Assembly (NCBI RefSeq): GCF_002749615.1
Contig: NZ_CP024201.1
Location: forward strand, 62,001 to 126,000
Reading direction: 5' to 3'
DNA from: Caulobacter mirabilis
GTDB taxonomy: Bacteria; Pseudomonadota; Alphaproteobacteria; Caulobacterales; Caulobacteraceae
Length of the DNA: 64,000 nucleotides
Under the pieces are notes generated by a model. It ran no database searches, had not been told where the DNA came from, and saw only the letters and a list, made by a program, of their open reading frames with translations. Below are positions 55,504-63,204 of the stretch, piece by piece. How positions within the stretch are numbered: position 1 is the stretch's first letter; each line of letters begins with the position of its first letter. A program made the position numbers and the translations under genes.

Positions 55504-57993
55504 TCAGTACTTCAGCGTCAGAGCGACCCCGAAGGTCCGGGGCTGGCCCGGGAAGCGCACGACGGTGTTGGCGTTGCTGGCCACCGCGGTCCAGTAGTAC
55601 TCGTCGGTCAGGTTGCGGCCCCAGAGGGTGGCTTCCCAGCGGCCGTTGGCGGCGGTGATCCCGACGCTGCCGTTGAGCAGGCCGTAGGCGGGGATCCTGT
55701 ACAGCGGGTTGCCTTCCAGGTCGGCCTGGGACTCCTTCTGGTAGCGGCCGTTGAGGGTCGCCTTCAGGCCCATGCCGTCGGTCAGCTCGCGCTCGTAGAC
55801 GAACGTCATGCTGCCGAGGAACTCGGGGCTGTAGAGGAAGCCCGCGCCGTCGTAGTTGCGCGGCAGGCCGGCGCCGTCGGTGCCGACGAAGCCCTTGATC
55901 TCGGTGTGCAGGAAGGTCGCCGCGCCGATGGCCGTGAAGTTGTCCGTCACCCGCCAGGTCACCTCGCCGTCGAGGCCGTAGGCCAGCGATTCCGGAATGT
56001 TCTGCAGCCGCGCCAGGGCGGTGTAGAGCGCATCCGGATTGTAGGTGCTCATCTGCTTGTCGGTGTAGTCGTAGTAGAAGGCCGAGAGGTTGGCCTGGAC
56101 GCGGCGCTCGAACAGCCCGGCTTTCACGCCGACCTCATAGGCGAGCAGCTTCTCCTGGCCGACCGGCAGGTTCTGTTCGTAGAGGCTGGCGGTGTTGACC
56201 GGCGCGCCGCCCGACTTGGCGCCCTTCGAGATCGAGCCGTAGACCAGCACGTCGTCGCTGGCGTTCCAGTTCAGGGCCAGGCGCCAGGCGATGTTGTCCT
56301 CGTCCAGGCTGGTGATGACCTCGCCGCGCGTGGCGGTCTTGGTCGCCCAGTTGATCCGGGTCGTCGAGCAGCCGTTGGCGACCACGTTGTCGGTGATCAC
56401 GACGCCGGCGTAGCGCAGATTGTACAGGTACTTGTTGGTGACGTTCAGGTTCGGCAGCATCGAGCCGTTGACGTCGCGCGAGCAGATGTTGGCGTCCTGC
56501 TTGTCCTGGGTGTAGCGGATGCCGGTGGTCAGGCTGAGGGTGTCCGACAGCTTCCAGTCGGCGCTGGCGAAGATGCTCGCCGTCTTGGTCTCGATCCTGC
56601 CGTCGTCACGATAGGTCTGGAACGTGTTCGCGGCCTGGGTCATCGAGTAGCTGCCGCCCGGTCCCTGACCGCCGGGCAGCGGGCCGGTGTTCGCCGGCGT
56701 GAGGGCCAGCTGGGCGGTCAGCGCCTGGAACAGGCGGACGTTGGCGTTGTCGCGGAACAGCGTCTGGTTGGTGTCGACGATGTCGTCCTTGCCGTAGTAG
56801 CCGCCGATCAGCCAGGTGACGCGGTCGTTGCCGCCCTCGACCCGCAGTTCCTGGGCGAACGACTTGATCTCGCCGTCGGCGTCCTGGATCAGCACGTTGT
56901 AGGGCGCGCCGGCCCAGTCCATCACGCCCTTGCGCTCGATCTTGTTGTAGCTGGTCAGCGAGACCAGGCGCAGGTCGTCGTTGATGTCCCAGCGGATGTT
57001 CAGCTTGCCGCCGAGGAAGGTCGAGTCTTCCTGGAGCGGCTTGTCGACGCCCGGAATCCCGGCGACCGTCGAGGTGCGGCGCGAGGATGGGGCCCAGTCG
57101 GCCGTGTCGTTCGACCATTTCTGGTTATTGATGAAGTTGGCCAGGCCGGGCGCGTTGTGGAAGCCGGCGCCCAGCGGGTTCAGGGTCTGCGGCGTCGTGC
57201 CCGGGGTGAAGCCGATGGCCTGGGCGGCCAGGGTGTCGCTCTTGTTGGCCCAGTAGTTCACCGAGGCGTCGACCGACAGATACTCGGTCGGCTGGAAGGC
57301 CAGCGAGCCGCGGACGCCGAAGCGGTCCACCTTGCCCAGGCGCTCGTTGCGCGAGGCGGACTTCTGCCAGCCCTGGTTGCTGGTCTCGCTGCGGAAGGCG
57401 ATCCGGCCCTGCAGGTTGTCGGCCAGCGGACCGCTGACCATGCCTTCGAAGTTGTAGGTCTCGTAGTTGCCGAACTCCGCCACGCCGCGGGCCTGGAAGT
57501 CGTGCGAGGGCTTCTGGGTGACGAAGTTGATCAGGCCGGCGGTGGTGTTGCGGCCGTAGAGGGTGCCCTGCGGGCCCTTCAGCACCTCGACCCGTTCCAG
57601 GTCGAACACCGGGCCGCTGAGCATCATCGGATAGGCGTAGGCGACTTCATCGACATAGGTGCCGACGGTCGAGGTGGCCGACATGTTGATGGTGTTGAAG
57701 CCGATCCCGCGCAGCGTGTAGGTCGGCACGCCCTGGTAGGACCGCGACACGGTGAAGCTGGGGGCCACCGCCGACAGGTCCTGGACGTTGGTCACCCGCA
57801 GCGACTCCAGCTGCTCGGCGCCGAAGGCCTGGATGGCCATGCCGACGTCGTTGAGCGCCTGTTCGCGGCGGTTGGCGGTCACGACCAGCTCGTCGACCGT
57901 CTGGGTTTCCTGAGCCAGAGCCGGGGTCGACAGGACCGCGGCGGAGGCCAGCAAAACGGCCGTCCCGCCTTTGAGGCGCGTACGCAAGTTCAT
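55504..57993 (-). CDS. TonB-dependent outer-membrane receptor
   Basis: An 829-residue receptor. It has a signal peptide ending TPALAQ, a TonB-box-like start (ETQTVDELVVTANRREQ), a plug domain (QDLSAVAPSFTVSR, DLERVEVLKGPQGTLYGRNTTAGLINFVTQKP) and a 22-stranded barrel ending in FGVALTLKY with the expected terminal aromatic. It imports an unidentified ligand using TonB energy. The start codon is ATG 57993, with a GTG immediately before. It is divergent from an aminotransferase gene, which hints at an amino-acid-related or peptide ligand, but this is inference. Confidence 0.95.
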   Translation of the reverse strand: MNLRTRLKGGTAVLLASAAVLSTPALAQETQTVDELVVTANRREQALNDVGMAIQAFGAEQLESLRVTNVQDLSAVAPSFTVSRSYQGVPTYTLRGIGFNTINMSATSTVGTYVDEVAYAYPMMLSGPVFDLERVEVLKGPQGTLYGRNTTAGLINFVTQKPSHDFQARGVAEFGNYETYNFEGMVSGPLADNLQGRIAFRSETSNQGWQKSASRNERLGKVDRFGVRGSLAFQPTEYLSVDASVNYWANKSDTLAAQAIGFTPGTTPQTLNPLGAGFHNAPGLANFINNQKWSNDTADWAPSSRRTSTVAGIPGVDKPLQEDSTFLGGKLNIRWDINDDLRLVSLTSYNKIERKGVMDWAGAPYNVLIQDADGEIKSFAQELRVEGGNDRVTWLIGGYYGKDDIVDTNQTLFRDNANVRLFQALTAQLALTPANTGPLPGGQGPGGSYSMTQAANTFQTYRDDGRIETKTASIFASADWKLSDTLSLTTGIRYTQDKQDANICSRDVNGSMLPNLNVTNKYLYNLRYAGVVITDNVVANGCSTTRINWATKTATRGEVITSLDEDNIAWRLALNWNASDDVLVYGSISKGAKSGGAPVNTASLYEQNLPVGQEKLLAYEVGVKAGLFERRVQANLSAFYYDYTDKQMSTYNPDALYTALARLQNIPESLAYGLDGEVTWRVTDNFTAIGAATFLHTEIKGFVGTDGAGLPRNYDGAGFLYSPEFLGSMTFVYERELTDGMGLKATLNGRYQKESQADLEGNPLYRIPAYGLLNGSVGITAANGRWEATLWGRNLTDEYYWTAVASNANTVVRFPGQPRTFGVALTLKY

Positions 57994-58170
57994 CACTGTT
58001 TCCTTCCCTCAGGTCGGGGTTCGGACGCACCGCCCCCATTGTTTTGCGGGAAGCCTGCCGCAACCCAAGAGCGGCGGCGAGGACGCAGGCGCGCAAACCG
58101 GAGCGGACAATTTCGCTCACCGAGGTCGGCGGCGCTTGCGTCGCGGCCGGTTTCGCGGTTGTGAGCGACC

Positions 58171-59307
58171 ATGCGCGCGCCCATCGAACCGTTCCACGCC
58201 ATCGGGATCAGCCGGCTGGCCCACCAGCTCAAGGAAGACGGCCGCTCCATCATCCACATGGAGTTCGGCCAGCCTTCGACCGGCGCGCCGACCGCCGCCA
58301 TCGCCCGCTCGCACGACGTGCTGGACAGCGACGGCCTCGGCTATTGGGAGAGCCCGGCCCTGCGCGAGCGGATCGCCCGCCACTACGCCGATGGCTATGG
58401 CGTGTCCGTCGAGCCGGACCGGATCGTGCTGACCTGCGGCGCCTCGCCGGCCCTGGTTCTGGCGCTGCTGTCGGCGTTCGAGCCGGGCGACCGGGTGGCG
58501 CTGGCCCGGCCGGGCTACGTCGCCTACCGCAACACGCTGAAGGCGCTGCGGATGGAGCCGGTGGAGATCGCCTGCGGCCCCGAGGATCGTTTCCAGCTGA
58601 CCGCCGCGCACCTAGCCGCGCTCGACCCGGCGCCCAAGGGCGTGATCATCGCCAGCCCGGCCAACCCGACCGGGACCGTCATCGGGGCCGCGGAGCTGGA
58701 GAAGATCGCCGCCGTCTGCCGCGCGCGCGGCATCCGCATCGTCTCCGACGAGATCTACCACGGCCTCAGCTACGTCGGGCCGTGCCGGTCGATGCTCGAG
58801 TTCGAGCCGTCGGCCCTGATCGTGAACAGCTTCTCGAAGTACTTCAGCATGGTCGGCTGGCGGCTGGGCTGGCTGCTGGCGCCGCGCGACCTGATCGCCG
58901 ACGCCCGCGCCTATGTCGGCAACCTGTTCCTGACGGCCCCGTCGCTGAGCCAGCACGCCGGCCTGATCGCCATGGACTGCCGCGACGAGCTGGAGGGCCA
59001 TGTCGAGGTCTATCGCCGCAATCGCGCCCTGCTGCTGGACGCTTTGCCGGGCCTGGGCCTGCGCGAGATCGCTCCGCCGGACGGCGCCTTCTACATCTAC
59101 GCCAGCGTGGCCCATCTGACCGACGACAGCCTGGAGTTCTGCAAGCAGCTGCTGCGCGACACCGGCGTGGCCACGGCCAGCGGCGTCGACTTCGACCCGG
59201 TCGAGGGCCGCCGGTTCATCCGCATCAGCTTCGCCGTCTCCACGCCCGAGGTCGAGGAAGCGCTGCGCCGGATGACGCCCTGGTTCGCCGCACGAACAGT
59301 TGTTTAG
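58171..59307 (+). CDS. PLP-dependent aminotransferase, class I/II
   Basis: A 378-residue fold-type-I enzyme. It has FGQPSTGAP, LTCGASPALVLAL, SPANPTGTVI, SDEIYHGLSY and the PLP-lysine motif NSFSKYFSMVGWRLGW. The substrate is not predictable; the group includes aspartate and aromatic aminotransferases. It shares a 177-base promoter region with the divergent TonB receptor and is followed by a VOC gene. Confidence 0.93.
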   Translation: MRAPIEPFHAIGISRLAHQLKEDGRSIIHMEFGQPSTGAPTAAIARSHDVLDSDGLGYWESPALRERIARHYADGYGVSVEPDRIVLTCGASPALVLALLSAFEPGDRVALARPGYVAYRNTLKALRMEPVEIACGPEDRFQLTAAHLAALDPAPKGVIIASPANPTGTVIGAAELEKIAAVCRARGIRIVSDEIYHGLSYVGPCRSMLEFEPSALIVNSFSKYFSMVGWRLGWLLAPRDLIADARAYVGNLFLTAPSLSQHAGLIAMDCRDELEGHVEVYRRNRALLLDALPGLGLREIAPPDGAFYIYASVAHLTDDSLEFCKQLLRDTGVATASGVDFDPVEGRRFIRISFAVSTPEVEEALRRMTPWFAARTVV

Positions 59308-59376
59308 AACCGTTGCGTCCGACGTCCGGATCGGGCTGAACTGCTGTCGCAGAACCAATAAGGGGAAGGACGCACC

Positions 59377-59760
59377 ATGTTCTCACACGTGATGATCGGC
59401 ACCAACGACGTCGCCAAGGCCAAGGCCTTCTACGACAGCTTGCTGGGCACGCTCGACGTCGCGCCCGGCTATGTCGACGACGGCCGCCGCATCTTCTACC
59501 GCACCGCCTCCGGCGTGCTCGGCGTGTCCAAGCCGATCGACGGCGAGGCCGCGACCTTCGCCAACGGCGGCACCATCGGCTTCGCCTGCAGCTCGACCGA
59601 CCAGGTCGACGCCTGGCACGCCGCGGGCGTGGCCGCGGGCGGCGTGACCTGCGAGGACCCTCCGGGCGTCCGCGCCGGCGGCATGGGCAAGATGTACCTC
59701 GCCTATCTGCGCGACCCCGACGGCAACAAGCTGTGCGCCATGCACCGCTTGCCGGCCTGA
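59377..59760 (+). CDS. VOC-family (glyoxalase-like) protein
   Basis: A 127-residue protein with paired beta-alpha-beta-beta-beta units: MFSHVMIGTNDVAKAKAFYDSLL and the late YLRDPDGNKLCAMHR. His4 and Glu/Asp positions could bind a metal. Function ranges from glyoxalase to resistance proteins and is not assignable. AGGGGAAGG lies upstream of the ATG. Confidence 0.9.
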   Translation: MFSHVMIGTNDVAKAKAFYDSLLGTLDVAPGYVDDGRRIFYRTASGVLGVSKPIDGEAATFANGGTIGFACSSTDQVDAWHAAGVAAGGVTCEDPPGVRAGGMGKMYLAYLRDPDGNKLCAMHRLPA

Positions 59761-59775
59761 GCCGGCGCTAGCGCC

Positions 59776-60285
59776 TCAGGCGCGCCGGATGGCGATCGCC
59801 GCGCCTGGATGTGCGAGGCCCAGCAGGGCCTCCATGTCCGAGCGGGACAGGGCGATGCAGCCCTCGGTCGGGACGTAGCCCGGCCGCGCCAGGTGCAGGA
59901 AGATCGCCGACCCCAGGCCCGGAACCACCGGCGCGTCGTTGTGGGCCAGGATTCCGACCAGGTCGTAGACATCATCGTCGCGCCACATCCGCTCGGCGCT
60001 GGCCGGGTAGGGCAGGGTGACCGGGCAGTTGTAGGCCGGGTCCGTCGGGGCGTCGCACCATCCGTCCGTCGGCTGGGTCGGCGCGGTCGGCAGGCCGGTC
60101 AGCGGCGTCCCGCCCTTGTCCGGGCGGAACATCACCCGGCGGATGGTCCAGACGCCCAAGGGGCTGCAGCCGTCGCCCTCGCGCTTGTCAGGCGCCTCGA
60201 CGACGCCGCCCTTGCCCAGGGCGCAGCGGGTCTCGCGGCCCGCCAGGTCGAACCGTCCGTCTGAAAAGGCCGTGAAGATGGTCAT
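59776..60285 (-). CDS. L,D-transpeptidase (YkuD) family protein
   Basis: A 169-residue protein with the YkuD catalytic segment: the histidine in LHLARPGYVPTEGCIALS and the cysteine of TEGCIAL. There is no obvious signal peptide from the ATG at 60285 (MTIFTAFSDG), so it may be cytoplasmic or exported by another route. L,D-transpeptidases cross-link peptidoglycan or anchor proteins. It is divergent from the CenR-like regulator gene by 64 bases, suggesting a link to envelope control. Confidence 0.85.
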   Translation of the reverse strand: MTIFTAFSDGRFDLAGRETRCALGKGGVVEAPDKREGDGCSPLGVWTIRRVMFRPDKGGTPLTGLPTAPTQPTDGWCDAPTDPAYNCPVTLPYPASAERMWRDDDVYDLVGILAHNDAPVVPGLGSAIFLHLARPGYVPTEGCIALSRSDMEALLGLAHPGAAIAIRRA

Positions 60286-60349
60286 TAGGGCGCCTATCTT
60301 GTGGCTGTAAGTCCGGGCCGATACTTGGCCTAGAGACACGAAACGGTGC

Positions 60350-61048
60350 ATGTTCCCCCGTATGGCGCAACGCAAGACCCTTCTGATTGTCGATGACGAC
60401 AACGATCTCCGGGGCGCACTCGCCGAGCAGCTGGCGCTGCACGAAGAGTTCGCGGTCGTCCAGGCCGACACGGCGGGCGAAGGCGCGCGGCTGGGCAAGG
60501 ACGCCCGGCCCGACCTGATCCTGCTCGACGTCGACCTGCCCGACATGGACGGCCGCGAGGCCTGCCGCCTGATGCGAAAGAACGGCGTCACCGCGCCGAT
60601 CATCATGCTGACGGCGGCGGCGACCGACGCCGACACCATCCTGGGCCTGGATTCCGGGGCCAACGACTACGTCACCAAGCCCTTTCGCTTCGGCGTTCTG
60701 CTGGCCCGCATCCGCGCCCAGCTGCGCAGCCACGAGGCGTCCGAGGACGCGGTCTTCAAGATCGGCCCCTATGAGTTCCGGCCGGCCGGCAAGCTGCTGG
60801 TCGACGAGAAGGGCAAGAAGGTCCGCCTGACGGAGAAGGAGACCAACATCCTGAAGTACCTCTATCGCTCGGGCGCCAAGGCGGTCTCGCGCGAGGAGCT
60901 GCTGACGGAGGTCTGGGGCTACAACGCGGGGGTCACCACCCACACGCTGGAAACCCACGTCTACCGCCTGCGCCAGAAGATTGAGCCCGATCCGGCCAAT
61001 GCGCGCCTGCTCCTGACCGAGGCGGGCGGATACCGGCTCCAGCCCTGA
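60350..61048 (+). CDS. OmpR-family response regulator (CenR-like)
   Basis: A 232-residue regulator. The receiver has DDDN near residue 15, phospho-acceptor D60 in LLDVDLPDMDG and lysine in VTKPF. The C-terminal winged helix has LTEKETNILKYLYRSG and THTLETHVYRLRQKIE. The start MFPRMAQRKTLLIVDDD and EQLALHEEF resemble CenR, an essential envelope regulator of Caulobacter; I am fairly but not fully sure of this. ATG 60362 is an alternative start. No partner kinase is adjacent. Its stop overlaps the start of the next gene. Confidence 0.87.
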   Translation: MFPRMAQRKTLLIVDDDNDLRGALAEQLALHEEFAVVQADTAGEGARLGKDARPDLILLDVDLPDMDGREACRLMRKNGVTAPIIMLTAAATDADTILGLDSGANDYVTKPFRFGVLLARIRAQLRSHEASEDAVFKIGPYEFRPAGKLLVDEKGKKVRLTEKETNILKYLYRSGAKAVSREELLTEVWGYNAGVTTHTLETHVYRLRQKIEPDPANARLLLTEAGGYRLQP

Positions 61049-61479
61049 TGCGCTCGCGGCGCGCCCTGGCGGGTCTTCTCGCTGTCGGCGCGACGATCCT
61101 TGTCGCCGGGAGCGCCGACGCCCTGTCCTGGTCCAGGCCCAGTTGCGAAGAGTTTCGCCGCTCGTTGCTGGATGGCGACGCTTTCGTGCGCGCTCGCGTC
61201 TCGAAGACATGGGATCTCAAGGTCGAGGAGGAGCAGCGGAGCTCCAAGGTCGAAGCGGCGGTGCGCGAGGCGATCCTCGGCCAGTACCCGCGTGGCGCCC
61301 GCGTGGCGTTCACGGCCCGTGAGGTCGAGTTCAGCGGCGTGCAGTTCGGTTTCATCCCGGCTGAGGGCGACGAGATCATGCTCGTCCTGGACCAGAGGTC
61401 TGGCCGTCGCTGGACGGTCAATTCCACGATGACCGCGGCCGAGTACGAACAGTACTGGGTTCCCCGCTGCGGCTTCTGA
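61048..61479 (+). CDS. Exported hypothetical protein
   Basis: A 143-residue protein with a signal peptide (RALAGLLAVGATILVAGSADA) and a mature part of mixed alpha/beta character with two cysteines (RPSCEEF and PRCGF at the end), likely disulfide-bonded. I do not recognise the family. Its ATG overlaps the regulator stop (TGATG), so it is probably coupled to the CenR-like gene and could be an envelope component under or next to that regulator. Confidence 0.75.
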   Translation: MRSRRALAGLLAVGATILVAGSADALSWSRPSCEEFRRSLLDGDAFVRARVSKTWDLKVEEEQRSSKVEAAVREAILGQYPRGARVAFTAREVEFSGVQFGFIPAEGDEIMLVLDQRSGRRWTVNSTMTAAEYEQYWVPRCGF

Positions 61480-61485
61480 CGCCTG

Positions 61486-62292
61486 TCAGACCATCAAGTC
61501 CGCCGTCACCGGCGCGTGGTCGCTGGGCTTGTCCCAGCCGCGCACGTCGTCGTGGATGCGGGCCTGGACCTTGCCGGTGTGATGGGCCGCGTCGCGCAGG
61601 CCCGGCGTGACCAGGATGTGGTCCAGCAGCAGGCCGCGGTTGCTCTGACGGAAGTCGGCGGCGCGATAGCTCCACCAGCTGGCCAGCTTCTCCGGCTCCG
61701 CGACGGCCTCGCGCATCAGGTTCAGGAAGCCCAGCGACGCCTCCATCTTCCGGAAAGCCTCGATCTCGACCGGCGTGTGGCTGACGATCTTGGACATGTA
61801 TTTGTGGTTCCAGACGTCGAACTCGCCCGGGGCCACGTTCAGGTCGCCGGTGACCACCAGCGGGTCCTTCGGATTCCGCTTGGCCAGTTCGGCGGTCAGG
61901 GTCTCGTAGAAGTCCAGCTTGTGGTCGAACTTCTTGTTCAGTTCGCGGTCCGGCAGGTCGCCGCCGGCCGGGATGTAGAAGTTGTGGATCTCGACCCCGG
62001 CGATCCTGGCCCCGACGCAGCGGGCATGACCCTCGCGGCAGACCTCCAGCGGCTGGGCGTCCTCGATCGGATGGCGCGAGGCGATGGCCACGCCGTGCCA
62101 GCCCTTCTGCCCGGCGATCCGGAAGTGGTTGAAGCCGAGGTCCTCGAACATCGACTTGGGGAATTCGGCCGTCTGGCACTTGATCTCCTGCAGGCACAGG
62201 ACATCCGGCGCGATCTCGTCGACCATCCGGCCGATGAGCTCGCCGCGCGGGCGGACGGAGTTGATGTTCCAGGTGGCGAGACGGAGGCGCAT
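61486..62292 (-). CDS. xthA: Exodeoxyribonuclease III
   Basis: A 268-residue endonuclease/exonuclease/phosphatase-fold enzyme. It has ATWNINSVR at the N-terminus, LQEIKC, FYIPAGGD, TGDLNVAP and the C-terminal SDHAPVTADL. It cleaves abasic sites and trims 3' ends in base-excision repair. The ATG at 62292 begins right before the conserved strand; nine earlier in-frame codons are not conserved. Confidence 0.95.
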   Translation of the reverse strand: MRLRLATWNINSVRPRGELIGRMVDEIAPDVLCLQEIKCQTAEFPKSMFEDLGFNHFRIAGQKGWHGVAIASRHPIEDAQPLEVCREGHARCVGARIAGVEIHNFYIPAGGDLPDRELNKKFDHKLDFYETLTAELAKRNPKDPLVVTGDLNVAPGEFDVWNHKYMSKIVSHTPVEIEAFRKMEASLGFLNLMREAVAEPEKLASWWSYRAADFRQSNRGLLLDHILVTPGLRDAAHHTGKVQARIHDDVRGWDKPSDHAPVTADLMV

Positions 62293-62317
62293 GGGCTCCA
62301 GATAAGCCGTTTCGGAC

Positions 62318-62440
62318 AAAAGAAAACGCCCGGACGCAGGAGCGTCCGGGCGTGAAGAAGTGGTCTCTCATGCCGCCGCCGGGAGGGGATAGGTTCCGGC
62401 ACGGTGAACGGTTTCGCGAGGTCGGGCGCGCCACCGCTGT
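62318..62440 (-). ncRNA. Candidate small RNA between lolA and xthA
   Basis: On the minus strand a promoter-like pair (TTGACG at 62476-62471 and ATTAAT at 62452-62447, 18 bases apart) is followed about 115 bases later by a strong Rho-independent terminator (stem 62326-62353, U tract to 62318). The span holds no convincing reading frame, has C-rich unpaired segments (CCCCTCCC) and is independent of the flanking genes by position. It could instead be a long 3' end of lolA. Prediction only. Confidence 0.4.
62326..62353 (-). terminator. Rho-independent terminator downstream of lolA
   Basis: A 12-bp perfect stem (ACGCCCGGACGC with GCGTCCGGGCGT) with an AGGA loop on the plus strand; on the minus strand TTTTCTTTT follows. 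It would end the lolA transcript or a small RNA. Confidence 0.8.
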
Positions 62441-62518
62441 AGTGGCATTAATGCAACGAGCTTTCGAAAACGTCAACAGGCTGAATCGGGGCAATTGCTC
62501 GTTGCGAATATGTCACAA

Positions 62519-63154
62519 TCAGGAAGACCTTCCGGTCGTGGGCGCGGGCGCGCGGAACAACGCTGGGTCGAGTCCCGACGCGCGCTCCAGGCTGGTCAGG
62601 CGGACGCGGGTGGCGGCGTTGCGGGCGTCGGTGATCGTCCAGCCGAGCAGCTGCATCGGGCTGTCGGAGAAGGTCAGCGTGATCTGGCCCTTGGTCTTGC
62701 CCGCGCGGTCCTGAGCGGTGATCTGGAAGCCGTCGTTCAGCCGCGAGACGCGGCTGATGTGCACGCCCCGGTCCAGGCGGATCTCGTCGGCCAGGAACAG
62801 CTTCAGCGGCGTCTGGCTGAGCCAGTAGCGGTTGACGGTCTTCAGCCGTTTGTCGGCGACCGACACCACCTTCCCGTCGGAAATGACCAGCAGGCTGGAC
62901 GGGGCCTCGTATTCGAAGCGCGCCTTGCCGGGGCGCTGCATGTAGAGCACCCCCTGGGTCTGACTGCCGCGGGTGTCGGTCTGGACGAAGCGGCCCTTGG
63001 CCGAGGTCAGGCCCTGCAGATAGGCCGTGGCCTTGGCGACCAGCGCCTGATCCTCGGGAGGCAGGCCCTGCTGGGCGCGGGCGGCGGCGGGCAGCAGCAG
63101 CGCCAGCGGGGCGGCGGCGAGCAGGGTGCGACGGGTCGTGTCTCGGTTCGTCAT
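62519..63154 (-). CDS. lolA: Outer-membrane lipoprotein carrier protein LolA
   Basis: A 211-residue periplasmic carrier. The N-terminus has RRTLLAAAPLALLLPAAARAQ, a signal with a twin arginine directly before the hydrophobic part, so Tat export is possible although LolA usually uses Sec. The mature domain (KGRFVQTD, GVLYMQRPGKARFEYE, NRYWLSQTPLKLF) is typical LolA, which ferries lipoproteins to the outer membrane. It follows ftsK with about 50 bases between. Confidence 0.92.
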   Translation of the reverse strand: MTNRDTTRRTLLAAAPLALLLPAAARAQQGLPPEDQALVAKATAYLQGLTSAKGRFVQTDTRGSQTQGVLYMQRPGKARFEYEAPSSLLVISDGKVVSVADKRLKTVNRYWLSQTPLKLFLADEIRLDRGVHISRVSRLNDGFQITAQDRAGKTKGQITLTFSDSPMQLLGWTITDARNAATRVRLTSLERASGLDPALFRAPAPTTGRSS

Positions 63155-63204
63155 GAGGTCCGCTTAGCAGGGCCGGACGGCGATTTCACGGCGGACCATA
63201 GCCG

